A DNA stretch of 64,000 nucleotides from Nitrososphaerales archaeon (GCA_032906765.1 JAJTZB010000004.1:145972-209971); one strand, 5' to 3'. Positions 53,401 through 63,232 are shown, counted from the first letter of the stretch. Numbers and translations are program-made. The notes: generated from the letters alone by a model not told the origin.

Positions 53401-54320
53401 CGGGCTACGACCCCTGCCTCGCTCTTGTTCACCAGACGAAAGAAGATGTCGTCGAGAGAGATGCGGCTCATCGAGAACTTGGAGCCGTCCTCCAGGAGCT
53501 GCCTCGAGATCCTGTGCGCCTCGACCTCGTCTGTCAGTATCTGTGTCTGCCCGGAGCGTCCCCTCGTCACCAAGCCGTCGGGGACTGGAGGAAGTTCCTT
53601 GGCTGAAGCGACCATGATGCTGTACTGGTACCCGACCTCGGAGCGGAGCTGGTCGAGGCTGCCCAGCCCGACGACCTTCCCTTTGTGCAGTATCCCGATG
53701 ACGGTGGCGAGCTGTTCCGCCTCCTCGAGGTAGTGGGTCGTGAGAATCAGGAACCTGTCCTCCGCCAAGTTGGCCAGGAACGTCCAGAGTTCGCGCCTTG
53801 AGATTGGGTCGAGGCCGGTGGTCGGCTCGTCCAAGAAGATGATTTCTGCGTCGGAAGCGAGGACGGTGGCCACGAGCACCTTCCTCTTCATCCCGCCAGA
53901 GAGGCGCCTGTTGAGCGTGTCCTCGTGGTGCTCGATTCCCACCTTCGCCAGCACCTCCGAGGCCTTGGCCTTCGCCTCCCCGTAGCCGACGCCCCTCCAG
54001 AGCAGGTAGGAGAGGACCGTCTGCTTGGGAGTCATCCATGGTACCGTCCTTGCCTCCTGGGGGACAGTGGCAATCACCTCTCGCAGTTTCTTCGCGTCCT
54101 TCATCACGTCCATGCCCCTGATCGACGCTCCTCCCGAGGTCGGCTCCAGCTGCGTGGCCAGAATCCTGACGAGGGTCGTCTTTCCAGCGCCGTTCATGCC
54201 TATCAGGGAGAAGACGCCCTTGGATGGAATGTCGATGTCCACCGAGTCCAGGGCCGTCTTGCCGCCTGAGCCGCTGTAGACCTTGGTCAGCCGATCGCAG
54301 TCGAGCCCTTCCATGTCCAA
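53397..54320 (-). CDS. ABC exporter ATP-binding subunit
   Basis: A 307-residue ATPase of the DrrA/NatA type: Walker A GMNGAGKTTLVRIL (about 38-51), signature RRLSGGMKRKVLVATVL, Walker B IIFLDEPTTGLDP, and H-loop LILTTHYLEEAEQL. The C-terminal extra domain resembles drug-export ATPases. It is the first gene of a unit with the permease and hemerythrin. The substrate is unknown. Confidence 0.9.
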   Translation of the reverse strand: MDMEGLDCDRLTKVYSGSGGKTALDSVDIDIPSKGVFSLIGMNGAGKTTLVRILATQLEPTSGGASIRGMDVMKDAKKLREVIATVPQEARTVPWMTPKQTVLSYLLWRGVGYGEAKAKASEVLAKVGIEHHEDTLNRRLSGGMKRKVLVATVLASDAEIIFLDEPTTGLDPISRRELWTFLANLAEDRFLILTTHYLEEAEQLATVIGILHKGKVVGLGSLDQLRSEVGYQYSIMVASAKELPPVPDGLVTRGRSGQTQILTDEVEAHRISRQLLEDGSKFSMSRISLDDIFFRLVNKSEAGVVAR

Positions 54321-54372
54321 TTCTACAGTGCCACAACTGGCGGTCGTTATAGAATGTTGCCGAGCGGAAGGG

Positions 54373-55347
54373 TCAGACCTTGACGCCGAGCACCCGCTCT
54401 ATGATGTCCGAGAGGGTGATCATGCCTATCATCCTGTCGTCGTCATAGACGAAGGCGATTGTCGTACCTGCATCCTGCAGCTTCTCCATGACAGAAACGA
54501 GACCCTCGTCCTTCAATACCTTCGCCGGCTGGGTCATGTAATCGAGGATGCTTTCACTAAAGTGATCCCGGTCTATTGCTTTGGACACAGTCCTGAATGT
54601 CACCGCTCCGATGTATTCTCGCCTCTTGTCGTCGTACACTGGCATCCTCGGATGGTTCGTCCTGCCCATCAGCTTCAGCGCGTCCAGCACCGTCCCGCCG
54701 CTCGGCATTGAGATTATTTGTTCCGCGGGCGTGATCACGTCCAGAGCAGCGCTCCTCGACGAGCCGAGGGCGGAGCGAAGGAGCCTGCCTGCGTCGGGTT
54801 CGATGTGGCCTGCCTTCTCGAGCATCGTCACTACGTCCTCGAACTCATCCACCAGGTCGACCTCCTTGTAAGCTGGCTTTCCGACTATGGCCTGCGAGAG
54901 CACCCTGGCGAGTGAGGTGAGAGGAACTGCGATGGGCGCGAAGCCGTCCATCAGCAGCTTGGAACTGGGGGCGAGAAACAGCGCCATTCTCAGCGAGTGC
55001 TCTATCCCGATTGCCTTCGGCAGCAGAGAGAGTAGAATCATTATCATGAGGGAGCCGACGACCACGCTGTAGACCCATCCAATCGGCCCGAAGGTCTCGG
55101 CGAGGATCAAGCCGATGGAGCTGGCCAGCACCACGTTCGAGATGGTGTCCAGCAGGGTCGTCACGCTGATTAGCCTCGTCTTATCGTTGACTATCTCGAG
55201 CGCGTGCTTGGCCCTGGAGGAACCGTCGCTGATGGACGAATTCAGCGAAAGGGGATGGAGGGTGAGGTAGGTGGCCTCGACGAGCGAAACCCAGAATGAG
55301 ACGAAAGTCGCTGCCCCGAGGGCAGCGAAGACTACGGGCTCAACCAT
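54373..55347 (-). CDS. CNNM/CorC-like DUF21-CBS membrane protein
   Basis: A 324-residue protein. The N-terminal DUF21 domain has about four membrane segments (LGAATFVSFWVSLVEATYLTL; ISNVVLASSIGLILAETFGPIGWVYSVVVGSLMIMILLSLLPKAIG). Two CBS motifs cover about 200-320 (DVITPAEQIISMPSGGTVLDALKLMGRTNHPRMPVYD; IAFVYDDDRMIGMITLSDIIERVLG). The family transports or regulates Mg2+/Co2+ efflux, with CBS domains sensing adenosine nucleotides. It is 25 bp from the pyrH stop on the same strand. Confidence 0.85.
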   Translation of the reverse strand: MVEPVVFAALGAATFVSFWVSLVEATYLTLHPLSLNSSISDGSSRAKHALEIVNDKTRLISVTTLLDTISNVVLASSIGLILAETFGPIGWVYSVVVGSLMIMILLSLLPKAIGIEHSLRMALFLAPSSKLLMDGFAPIAVPLTSLARVLSQAIVGKPAYKEVDLVDEFEDVVTMLEKAGHIEPDAGRLLRSALGSSRSAALDVITPAEQIISMPSGGTVLDALKLMGRTNHPRMPVYDDKRREYIGAVTFRTVSKAIDRDHFSESILDYMTQPAKVLKDEGLVSVMEKLQDAGTTIAFVYDDDRMIGMITLSDIIERVLGVKV

Positions 55348-55372
55348 GCCTGCGACCCTTCACGCAGCTGCC

Positions 55373-56038
55373 TCAACTGACTACCGTGCCTATCACTTGG
55401 CCGTGGACAGCCTTGAGCACGCCCTTGGGCTTGGCCCCGTTCAAGACCACGAGCTTGACCCGCGACTTCATCAGCTGTTCGACTGCGACCGGGTCGACGA
55501 TGCTGTGGATTCCCGGCTTGTGCTCGCCGCCGAGAATCTGCTGCATTCGCTCGTAGGAGATTCTGTCGAGCTTCTTCGCCCGCCTGTTTACCCGCGGGTC
55601 GGCGGTGAAGATGCCATCCTGGTCAGAGCATTTGATCATCAAGTCGGCCCTCCACCTTTCCGCTACAAGGGCCGCGACTGCGTCCGTCGTTATGCCTGGC
55701 TTCAGCCCGCCCATCACGGACATCCTGTTTCTGGATAGCCTCTGGAGCATGGCTTCGACCGAGGTGGGCACAGAGCTGACGCCACCGAACTTCATTGCAA
55801 CCAGCCTCGCATTAAGCCTAGAGGCGAAGATGGCAATCGTGTCCTGCTGGAAGGAAGAGAGGCCGAGGTCCCTCGCAGACTCGATGAACTTCCTTGAGAT
55901 CTGGCCCCCTCCGACCACGACGGCGATGGAATGCCCTTCGGCGGTGAGGCTTGAGAGCACAGTCGCGTACTCCTCGACCAGCTTGGCGTTGGGAGGAGAC
56001 CCCAGTACCGAACCCCCGAATCTCAGAACCACCTTCAT
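55373..56038 (-). CDS. pyrH: uridylate kinase (archaeal PyrH)
   Basis: A 221-residue protein of the amino-acid-kinase fold: MKVVLRFGGSVLGSP, then VVVGGGQISRKFIESARDLGLS, RMSVMGGLKPGITTDAVAALVAE, DLMIKCSDQDGIFTADPR, and the C-terminal RVKLVVLNGAKPKGVLKAV. It phosphorylates UMP to UDP for pyrimidine nucleotide synthesis. Probably cotranscribed with the CBS gene; the divergent aRF1 gene starts 134 bp away. Confidence 0.92.
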   Translation of the reverse strand: MKVVLRFGGSVLGSPPNAKLVEEYATVLSSLTAEGHSIAVVVGGGQISRKFIESARDLGLSSFQQDTIAIFASRLNARLVAMKFGGVSSVPTSVEAMLQRLSRNRMSVMGGLKPGITTDAVAALVAERWRADLMIKCSDQDGIFTADPRVNRRAKKLDRISYERMQQILGGEHKPGIHSIVDPVAVEQLMKSRVKLVVLNGAKPKGVLKAVHGQVIGTVVS

Positions 56039-56172
56039 CGCATGATACCTGCTTTCGTTGTTTGGTGTCTGTAGGTTTTATAAATGGGTGCGGGTGTTTC
56101 GGGTGCAACTGCATGCCTGAGGCACCCCGCTTCAAGAACGACGCTGCCGCCTGACGTAGAGGATACTCCGCA

Positions 56173-57423
56173 TTGTCAACCAAAGCAGACTCTGTCAGGC
56201 TATACAAGGTAAGGAAGCTCATCTCTGAGCTCGCCAGCAAGGAGGGAAGAGGAACCGAGCTGGTCACCCTGTACGTGCCTCCGAAGAAGCCCATCCATGA
56301 GGTCATAGCCAACCTGCGGGAGGAGTGGGGGACGGCTGGCAACATCAAGTCTGATACGACGAGAAACCACGTCCAAGACGCCCTCACGAGGACGATGCAG
56401 AGGCTCAAGCTGTACAGGACGACGCCGGACAACGGGTTGGTCATCTTCTGCGGCGCCCTCCCCACGAACGGCCCCGGGAGCGAGGTCATCAACCTCAACG
56501 AGATCGTGCCACCGAAACCGGTCACAGCGTACCTGTACCAGTGCGACGACCACTTCCACCTCGAGTGGCTGAAGGACATGCTGAGAGAGGAGAAGGTCTA
56601 CGGCATCATCTCGATAGACGCGTCGGAGGCGGGGCTGGGGATACTCAGCGGAGACAGGCTAGAGATCCCCGACCACATCACCTCCGGCATCTCGGGCAAG
56701 ACGAGGAAGGGAGGACAGAGCGCCAGGAGGTACGAGCGGGGTCGCGAGATGGAGCTCACGTACTACTACACCAGGGTCGGCGAGCACGCCACGAGGGTCT
56801 TCATCGACGGAGGGAAGGTGACTGGAATGATAGTGGGCGGCCCTGGGCCGACTAAGGAGGAGTTCCTCAAGGGAGAGTACTTGCACTACGAGCTGCAGAA
56901 GAAAGTCCTTGCCGTCCTCGACACTTCCTATTCGGGAAGGGAGGGCGTCAGGGAGCTGGTGGAGAAGGCGGCCGACACACTGCAGGGCGTTAGGCTGGTC
57001 GAAGAGAAGAAGCTCGTCCAGAAGTTCCTCCTCGAAGTGAACAGACAGGGCGGCCTCGCGGTCTACGGGCTGCCGCGCGTCCTTGAGGCGCTCCAGAAGG
57101 CAAACGCTGAGGTCGTGCTTGTGTCGGACGACCTCAACACTGTGAGGGTAGAGGCGAAGTGCAAGAAGTGCGGGACGACGAAGTCGGAGATGGCTCAGGG
57201 CCCGACAAAGGGGCAGAAGATGCAGGAGATGATTTCAGAGCCATGCAAGAAGTGCGGCGCCCTGGAATACGAAGTGGCCGAGAAGGACGTGGTCGACGTC
57301 CTGGAAGAATTGGCGTTCCAAGTCGGCTCGAAGGTCGAGGTGATATCGTCAGGGACAGAGGAAGGGAACATGCTCAAGTCGTTCGGCGGCGTTGCCTCGA
57401 TCCTTCGTTACAGGACCAGCTGA
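56173..57423 (+). CDS. prf1: peptide chain release factor aRF1
   Basis: A 416-residue protein with a TTG start. The stop-codon recognition loop NIKS (GTAGNIKSDTTRN, about 56-62) and YxCxxxF-like (YLYQCDDHF, about 117-125) lie in domain 1. The catalytic GGQ (TRKGGQSARRYERGRE, about 178-193) lies in domain 2. Domain 3 carries two CxxC pairs (AKCKKCGTT and EPCKKCGAL). It terminates translation at all three stop codons. A TATA-like GTTTTATAAATG about 90 bp upstream may be its promoter. Confidence 0.95.
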   Translation: MSTKADSVRLYKVRKLISELASKEGRGTELVTLYVPPKKPIHEVIANLREEWGTAGNIKSDTTRNHVQDALTRTMQRLKLYRTTPDNGLVIFCGALPTNGPGSEVINLNEIVPPKPVTAYLYQCDDHFHLEWLKDMLREEKVYGIISIDASEAGLGILSGDRLEIPDHITSGISGKTRKGGQSARRYERGREMELTYYYTRVGEHATRVFIDGGKVTGMIVGGPGPTKEEFLKGEYLHYELQKKVLAVLDTSYSGREGVRELVEKAADTLQGVRLVEEKKLVQKFLLEVNRQGGLAVYGLPRVLEALQKANAEVVLVSDDLNTVRVEAKCKKCGTTKSEMAQGPTKGQKMQEMISEPCKKCGALEYEVAEKDVVDVLEELAFQVGSKVEVISSGTEEGNMLKSFGGVASILRYRTS

Positions 57424-57488
57424 TTCAGCCGCTCCGGACCGCAAATGGTTTAATTCCGAGCGTGGCGCCGTAATCAGGAGGTAGTGTT

Positions 57489-58709
57489 TTGCCACCAATT
57501 CGAATAGGCTTGATTGGGAAGACAAACGCCGGGAAGACGACTCTCTTCAACTCCATGACTTTGATGTCGGGTGAGATTTCGAACTATCCCTTCACGACCA
57601 AAGCGCCAGAGACGGGCGTGGCGAGCGTAGTGACGCTCTGCGTCCACAAGGAGTTCGGCGTCCAGGACGCCCCCGCCAACTCCAAGTGCGAAGACGGCTG
57701 GAGATTCGTGCCTGTCGAGGTAACGGACCTGCCCGGCTTGATTAAGGGGGCGTGGATGGGGAAAGGGCTCGGGAACCAGTTCCTCAGCGTCGCCGCGCAG
57801 TCTGACGCCCTGCTTCACGTGGTTGACGCGTCGGGCAGCGTGGACAAGGACGGGAGGATTACCGAACCAGGCACCGGCGACCCGCTGGCAGACTTCGCAG
57901 ACGTGGAGCTCGAGCTTGTCCTGTGGTACACCAAGCTGTTCAGCAGCAACGTCACGAAGATCTCGAAGCTCTCGAAATCGCCGGGCTACGGGCTGCCGGA
58001 CGCTGTGGCCGAGGTGCTCCAAGGCATAGGCGTGAGGAAGGAGCACGTGATCAAGGCGCTTAACGAGTCGCTGTTGAAGGAGAAGAATTTCGACAGCTGG
58101 AACGAGAAGGACACGCAGAACTTCTGCTGGATTCTGAGGGAGGTCTCGAAGCCGACTTTGATCATAGCGAACAAGATGGACCTGTCGTTCGCAGCCGAGA
58201 ACTTCCAGAAGCTCAGGGAGACGCACAAGAGTTTGATCGTTGTCCCCACAAGCGGCGAGGCCGAGCTTACGTTGAGGAGAGCTGAGGCGAAGGGACTAAT
58301 CAAGTATGTGCCGGGAGAAGAGAGGTTCGAGATATTGAGACCCCAGGACCTCAACGACGCGCAACGGAGCGCGTTGGCATACATCAGGAGGAAGGTGTTC
58401 GGCGAGTATCTGAGGACGGGCGTGCAGTTCGCGTTGAACATCGCCGTCTTCAAGCTTCTCGCCAACCTAACCGTGTACCCCGTGTATGACCCCGAAAAAC
58501 TCACGGACAAGGATGGAAGGGTACTTCCAGACGTATATCTCCTACCGAGCGGATCGACAGTGGAAGACTTGGCAAGGGTTATTCATACCGAACTTGCGAA
58601 AGGTCTTCTATATGCCGTCGATGTCAGAACTGGCTTGCATCTCCCCTCAAACTATGAGCTGAGGGATAGAGACGTGTTGTCGATAGTGTCAACAGCGAAA
58701 CGTGGCTAG
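57489..58709 (+). CDS. YchF/OLA1-type P-loop ATPase
   Basis: A 406-residue protein with a TTG start. The G1 motif is GLIGKTNAGKTTLFN (about 7-20), the G3 region VTDLPGLIKGAWMGKGLGNQFL, and the specificity loop NKMD (IANKMDLS). A C-terminal TGS domain covers about 330-405 (YPVYDPEKLTDKDGRVLPDVYLLPSGSTVEDLARVIHTELAKG). It hydrolyses ATP or GTP and associates with ribosomes; the exact function in archaea is unsettled. It lies in a run of information-processing genes. Confidence 0.92.
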   Translation: MPPIRIGLIGKTNAGKTTLFNSMTLMSGEISNYPFTTKAPETGVASVVTLCVHKEFGVQDAPANSKCEDGWRFVPVEVTDLPGLIKGAWMGKGLGNQFLSVAAQSDALLHVVDASGSVDKDGRITEPGTGDPLADFADVELELVLWYTKLFSSNVTKISKLSKSPGYGLPDAVAEVLQGIGVRKEHVIKALNESLLKEKNFDSWNEKDTQNFCWILREVSKPTLIIANKMDLSFAAENFQKLRETHKSLIVVPTSGEAELTLRRAEAKGLIKYVPGEERFEILRPQDLNDAQRSALAYIRRKVFGEYLRTGVQFALNIAVFKLLANLTVYPVYDPEKLTDKDGRVLPDVYLLPSGSTVEDLARVIHTELAKGLLYAVDVRTGLHLPSNYELRDRDVLSIVSTAKRG

Positions 58710-58754
58710 CAAGAGCCTTAAAGACAGCACGCAGTTCTTTTCACCAGAGGACAG

Positions 58755-59750
58755 TTGTCGTACCGAGGACCGGCTCTCTCCGACCTGGAACTGAGGTATC
58801 CCTTCGCCCCGCGCTCCAGGAGGTTCTTCGAGTCGATCCCGGTGGAGGAGGGGTTGACTAGCAGAGAGGTCGTCCAGCAGGCAGAAGGCCGATTGCTGAA
58901 CGCTCTCGGGAGAAGGAACTACGAACCACACCTCTCCGAGCTGATCGAGTTCTCGAGCTTCTTCGCAGCCGCCCTCGTGGCGAGCCAAGACGGCTTCCTT
59001 GCCTCGAAGTTCTCGAAGAAGGAGGCGGAGAGGGCGAAGGCTTTCTTCATGAAAGAGGGGGCCAAGGCCAAAGTCGCTGTGGTGGCGGAGTGCTTCAACG
59101 CTCCAATGACCCCGTTGGACAGCGGAGACCAGATTGCAAGGTACTCTATGAAATTCGAGGACTATCTCACATTGGTCGCCCACTACGAGCTGTCCAAGCA
59201 GCCCCGATGGAAGCTTGCGAGGCAGGCGCTCCAGAAGGGCGTGGTCTTCGTGAACGATAACCTGCTCAACGACCTCTTCGGTGACTGCGCCGAGAAGGCG
59301 ATTGCAGACGGAGTGAAGAACTTGAGGAAGGCGCTCTTCCCGAAGCAACTATCGGAAATCAAGGCCTCGCTCGCGCGGTACATCCCTGTCCAGAAGAGCG
59401 GGACTGGAAGAGGGTACCTTTACGTGGACCACCTGTTGAAGCATCCGGTCGCTGACGGAAGGCACAGGCTCGTCTGGCTCGTCCTGGCGCCTTACCTTGT
59501 GAACGTCAAGAAGCTCGCGGACGACGAAGCGATAGACGAAATCAGGGCCTTCGTGTCTGTGGCTGGGGAGACGAGTGACATGAGGCGCTTCATCGAGTAC
59601 AACGTCAGGAGGGCCCGCAGAAATGGCCTTCTACCGCCCACCTTTTCCACGTTGAAGAACGAGCACCCAGACCTCTATTCCCTGCTCCCGAAGGAGGCGT
59701 TGGCCACAGACGCGACCCAGAGGCCCAAGTCTTCGAGAGCGCGGCTCTAG
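58755..59750 (+). CDS. priL: DNA primase large subunit PriL, cysteine-poor
   Basis: A 331-residue protein with a TTG start. The family pattern is visible in DLELRYPFAPRSRRFFES, the long helical N-terminal domain, and HPVADGRHRLVWLVLAPYLVNVKK followed by RFIEYNVRRARRNGLLPPTFSTLKNEHPDLYSLLP. The four Cys that usually hold the [4Fe-4S] cluster in the C-terminal domain are absent; only two Cys (about 115 and 178) occur in the whole protein. With PriS, not in this window, it synthesises replication primers. Confidence 0.85.
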   Translation: MSYRGPALSDLELRYPFAPRSRRFFESIPVEEGLTSREVVQQAEGRLLNALGRRNYEPHLSELIEFSSFFAAALVASQDGFLASKFSKKEAERAKAFFMKEGAKAKVAVVAECFNAPMTPLDSGDQIARYSMKFEDYLTLVAHYELSKQPRWKLARQALQKGVVFVNDNLLNDLFGDCAEKAIADGVKNLRKALFPKQLSEIKASLARYIPVQKSGTGRGYLYVDHLLKHPVADGRHRLVWLVLAPYLVNVKKLADDEAIDEIRAFVSVAGETSDMRRFIEYNVRRARRNGLLPPTFSTLKNEHPDLYSLLPKEALATDATQRPKSSRARL

Positions 59751-59801
59751 CCATCAATCTTCGGAAGGTATAGATGAAGGAAGTGCGGCCGCCCTCTCCA
59801 G

Positions 59802-60626
59802 ATGAGGCGCAAGACCTTCGGAAAAACGGGCAGAGAAGCGTCCGAAATTGGTGTGGGCACGTACTACGATCCCCTCTGGATAGCCACGGCATTCATGGGC
59901 TGGAGGAGAGGGGCGGCAAAGAAGGTAGAGGCCATCGGGGCGGGGCTGGAGGCCGGGATTACCTTGGTCGACACGGCCGAGGCATACGGGTCAGAACCAC
60001 TGGTCGCCGAGGCAATCCGCGGAAGGAAGAGAGATAAGTTCTTCGTTGCGACCAAGGCGTGGTCCAACCACCTTCGAAGGGACGCCCTCAAGAGGTCGCT
60101 GGAGAAGAGTTTGAAGCGCCTCGGAGTCTCCTACGTGGACCTTTACCAGGTTCACTTCCCCAACAAGCGCGTTCCCATCAGTGAGACCATGGCTGCAATG
60201 GAAGACTTCGTGAGAGCAGGGAAGATTCTTCACGTCGGGGTAAGTAACTTCAGCCTCCAACAAATCCAAGAGGCGAATGCGGCACTGCCGAAATCCCAGC
60301 TCAGCTCGGTCCAGCTGCCCTACAACTTGATGAACAGAGCGGTAGAGAAGGAGATACTCCCATACTGCGTGCGTGAGAGGATTGCCTTCATTGCGTACTT
60401 CCCATTGGCGCATGGCAAGCTCGTGTCGAACCAGAGGCTCGCAGCCGTCTGCGCGAAGTACGGCAAGACGGCGAGTCAGTTAGCGCTCAGGTGGCTCGCA
60501 AGGAAGGACGGTGTGTTCCCAATACCCAGGGCGTCGGAGCCGGGCCATGTGGCTGAGGACGCAGCGGCGAGCGGCTGGGACCTGACCGATGAAGACGCGA
60601 TGCAGTTAGAGCGCCTGTTCAGCTAG
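59802..60626 (+). CDS. aldo/keto reductase
   Basis: A 274-residue AKR TIM barrel. GAGLEAGITLVDTAEAYGSEPLVAEAI contains the catalytic Asp and Tyr; FFVATKAWSNHLRRDAL holds the Lys position; and YVDLYQVHFPNK contains the active His. The C-terminal VFPIPRASEPGHVAEDAAASGWDLTDEDA motif binds NADPH. It reduces carbonyl compounds; the substrate is unknown. It follows priL by 51 bp on the same strand. Confidence 0.9.
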   Translation: MRRKTFGKTGREASEIGVGTYYDPLWIATAFMGWRRGAAKKVEAIGAGLEAGITLVDTAEAYGSEPLVAEAIRGRKRDKFFVATKAWSNHLRRDALKRSLEKSLKRLGVSYVDLYQVHFPNKRVPISETMAAMEDFVRAGKILHVGVSNFSLQQIQEANAALPKSQLSSVQLPYNLMNRAVEKEILPYCVRERIAFIAYFPLAHGKLVSNQRLAAVCAKYGKTASQLALRWLARKDGVFPIPRASEPGHVAEDAAASGWDLTDEDAMQLERLFS

Positions 60627-60797
60627 TCGCCTGAGGCTTCCCGCTGAGATTTGGGCAAAGCTGGCGTGTGGCCTCCTTCCCGAACCGCCATGCAAACCGC
60701 GGTGGGGAAGAGGACGGAAACAAGAGATGGAGTTTAGGAAACCCCAAAAACCGCTCTTAACTTCAAATAGGTCGCGCAACTGACTGGCTGACGTCGT

Positions 60798-63149
60798 TTG
60801 CAGCCACAGTTCTCGGCCAAGCTCGAAGCCACTTCTTGGGACCCAAAGTTGGAAATCGAGATAAGACAGCTCTGGGAATCAGAAAGGTTGTTCGAATTCA
60901 AGCCGCATACAAACAAAAATCGCAATTTCGTAATGGACACGCCTCCACCCTATCCGTCTGGGAGGCCTTGGCACCCGGGCGCCTTGACTCAGTATTCGCA
61001 AATCGACATGATCGCAAGGGCCGCGCGGATGAGGGGCTACGCCGTGCTCTATCCAGTCGGCATAGACAGGAACGGCCTGCCGGTCGAAATCTTCGCAGAG
61101 AGGAAGTACAGGGTCCAGATGAGGAAGACACCGAGGGAGGAATTCATCAATCTGTGCAAGCACGCGCTGGACGACCTCGAGGCGTACATGGTGGGTCTGC
61201 TCAAGACAATCGGAGTCTCGGGGGACTTCCAGAACAAGTACCGCACAGACTCCGAAGAATACAGGAAGCTGACGCAGTGGTCGTTCATCGAGATGTGGAA
61301 GAAAGGGCTGGTGTACGTGGCAAACAGGCCGAACAACTACTGCGTCGACTGCAGCACGACCATCGCCGACGCAGAAATCGAGTATGAAGAACTCCCCACG
61401 TATCTGGTGACCAACAAGTTCAAGGTAAAGGAGACGGGCCAGGAGCTGCTGGTGGCCACAACGAGGCCGGAGCTGCTGGTGGCATGCCAGCTCGTGGTCG
61501 TTAATCCGGATGACCCCAGATACAAGAAACTGATTGGCAAGACGGCGATTGTTCCAATCTACAACCAGGAGGTACCAATCAGGGGACACAAGAGCGTTGA
61601 CCAGGAATTCGGGAGCGGAGTGCTGATGGTGTGCAGCTACGGCGACTACAACGACGTGCTCCTCATCCGCGAGCTCAAGCTGAAGGAGGTCGTCGCTATA
61701 GACACGGACGGGAAGATGACCGCTGCGGCTGGCAAGTACGCAGGCATCATGATCAAGGACGCGAGGTCCCAGATCATTCAGGACCTCCAGGAGATGGGCA
61801 TCGCCACGAAAGTGGAACAGATCCAGCACAGGACGCCGCTCTGCGAAAGGAGCCGGACGCCGATAGAGATCATACCGATGGAGGAGTACTACCTGAAGCA
61901 GTTGGAGTTCAGGCCGAAGCTGAAGAAGATGGCGAAGAAAATCGACTTCCATCCGCAGATGCACAGGCAGATTCTGCTTGATTGGATGAACTCCCTCTCC
62001 ACGGACTACCCTGTGTCTAGGAGGCGGTACTACGCCACAGAGATACCAGTGTGGTACTGCAGCAAGTGCAGCACCCCTCACCTTCCGAAGCCGGGAAGGT
62101 ACTACAGGCCGTGGCGGGAGGAGGCCCCTTTCAAGAGGTGCAAGAAGTGCGGGAACACGAAGTTCATCGGCGAGACGAGGACATTCGACACGTGGATGGA
62201 CTCGAGCCTCTCGCCCCTCTACATCACGAGGTACCTGAAGAACAGGAAGTTCTACGGCCTGACATACCCTACCACGATCAGGGTTCAGGGGAAGGACATA
62301 GTGCGGACCTGGCTCTACTACACCCTGCTGCGATGTTACCTGCTGACCGGGAGGGCTCCATTCAAGGACGCCTGGGTGGGCGGGCTGGGACAGGACGCGC
62401 AGGGGAGGGCGATGAGGAAGAGCCTCGGGAACATCGTCGACCCCGAGCCTGTGCTTGAGAAGTACGGCGCAGATGCGTTCAGGTTCTGGGGAGCCGCGGA
62501 GGCGGGGCTGGGGTTCGACTTCAGGTTCAGCGAGGACAGGATTGGCGGCGCCGGCAAACTGCTGACGAAGCTCTGGAATACTGCGCGGTTCATCAGCTCC
62601 TTCCCGCAGCCAAAGACGGCGAAGTTGACTTGGACTGATAAGTGGATGCTGAATGAGCTCGCCAAGCTCTCGACCGAGTGCATCGCGGCCTACTCGAAGT
62701 TTGACGTCTTCACTGTGGCGACGAGGGTGCGCGAGTTCCTCTGGAACGTTTTTGCGTCGAACTACATCGAGATGGCCAAGGGAAGGGCCTACGGCGACGG
62801 CTCGAGCAAGGACGAACAGGAGGCTGCGTGGCTCACGCTCCACGCGGTGGTGAAGGGCCTACTGTTGCTTCTCGCCCCCATAACGCCGTACATCACAGAC
62901 TATGTGTGGAGGAAGAGCTACGGGACTCAGAGCATTCACTTGGAACGTTTCGCGACCCCGAAGAGGTTCGACGTGAGCGAGAAGGTGAGCCAGAGCATCC
63001 TCGAGTTCAACGCGCAGGTATGGAAGAGCAAGAAGGACAAGGGCTTGGCGCTGAAGGACCCAATTGAAACGAGGATTCCGACGAAATTGAAGCCGTTCGA
63101 GAAGGACCTCGTCAGGATGCACCACATCCAGGGCCTGGTCAGACACTAG
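60798..63149 (+). CDS. valS: valyl-tRNA synthetase
   Basis: A 783-residue class I synthetase with a TTG start. The N-terminal catalytic signature is VMDTPPPYPSGRPWHPGALTQ (a HIGH-type HPGA) followed by QIDMIARAARMRGYAVLYPVGIDRNGLPVEI, the archaeal ValRS pattern. The editing domain contains LLVATTRPELLVACQLVVVNP. Zinc-type CxxC pairs occur at YCVDC, YCSKC and CKKC, and the KMSKS equivalent is RAMRKSLGNIVDPEPVLEKYGADAF. I considered LeuRS and IleRS, but the DTPPPYPSG and IDRNGLPVE elements point to valine. It attaches valine to tRNA-Val. Confidence 0.9.
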   Translation: MQPQFSAKLEATSWDPKLEIEIRQLWESERLFEFKPHTNKNRNFVMDTPPPYPSGRPWHPGALTQYSQIDMIARAARMRGYAVLYPVGIDRNGLPVEIFAERKYRVQMRKTPREEFINLCKHALDDLEAYMVGLLKTIGVSGDFQNKYRTDSEEYRKLTQWSFIEMWKKGLVYVANRPNNYCVDCSTTIADAEIEYEELPTYLVTNKFKVKETGQELLVATTRPELLVACQLVVVNPDDPRYKKLIGKTAIVPIYNQEVPIRGHKSVDQEFGSGVLMVCSYGDYNDVLLIRELKLKEVVAIDTDGKMTAAAGKYAGIMIKDARSQIIQDLQEMGIATKVEQIQHRTPLCERSRTPIEIIPMEEYYLKQLEFRPKLKKMAKKIDFHPQMHRQILLDWMNSLSTDYPVSRRRYYATEIPVWYCSKCSTPHLPKPGRYYRPWREEAPFKRCKKCGNTKFIGETRTFDTWMDSSLSPLYITRYLKNRKFYGLTYPTTIRVQGKDIVRTWLYYTLLRCYLLTGRAPFKDAWVGGLGQDAQGRAMRKSLGNIVDPEPVLEKYGADAFRFWGAAEAGLGFDFRFSEDRIGGAGKLLTKLWNTARFISSFPQPKTAKLTWTDKWMLNELAKLSTECIAAYSKFDVFTVATRVREFLWNVFASNYIEMAKGRAYGDGSSKDEQEAAWLTLHAVVKGLLLLLAPITPYITDYVWRKSYGTQSIHLERFATPKRFDVSEKVSQSILEFNAQVWKSKKDKGLALKDPIETRIPTKLKPFEKDLVRMHHIQGLVRH

Positions 63150-63232
63150 TCAACTGTCGATTATACATCATATGTCGATGATGAGTTCGGCTAGTGCCTG
63201 ACGTTAAATATCGAATGGGGGACTGCGCGTCA

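Noticed and set aside
52660..54336. 558-codon frame reading through the ABC ATPase and permease genes
   Set aside because: The first part is a wrong-frame shadow of the ATPase; the real permease starts at 53400 with an ATGA overlap.
60879..62843. 654-codon minus-strand frame antisense to valS
   Set aside because: It is a codon-shadow of a clearly recognised synthetase; its translation is Arg/Leu/Pro-rich with no domain.
60798..63149. Assignment of the synthetase as leucyl-tRNA synthetase
   Set aside because: The DTPPPYPSG and GIDRNGLPVE motifs and the KSLGNIVDPEPVLEKYGADAF region fit archaeal ValRS rather than LeuRS or IleRS.
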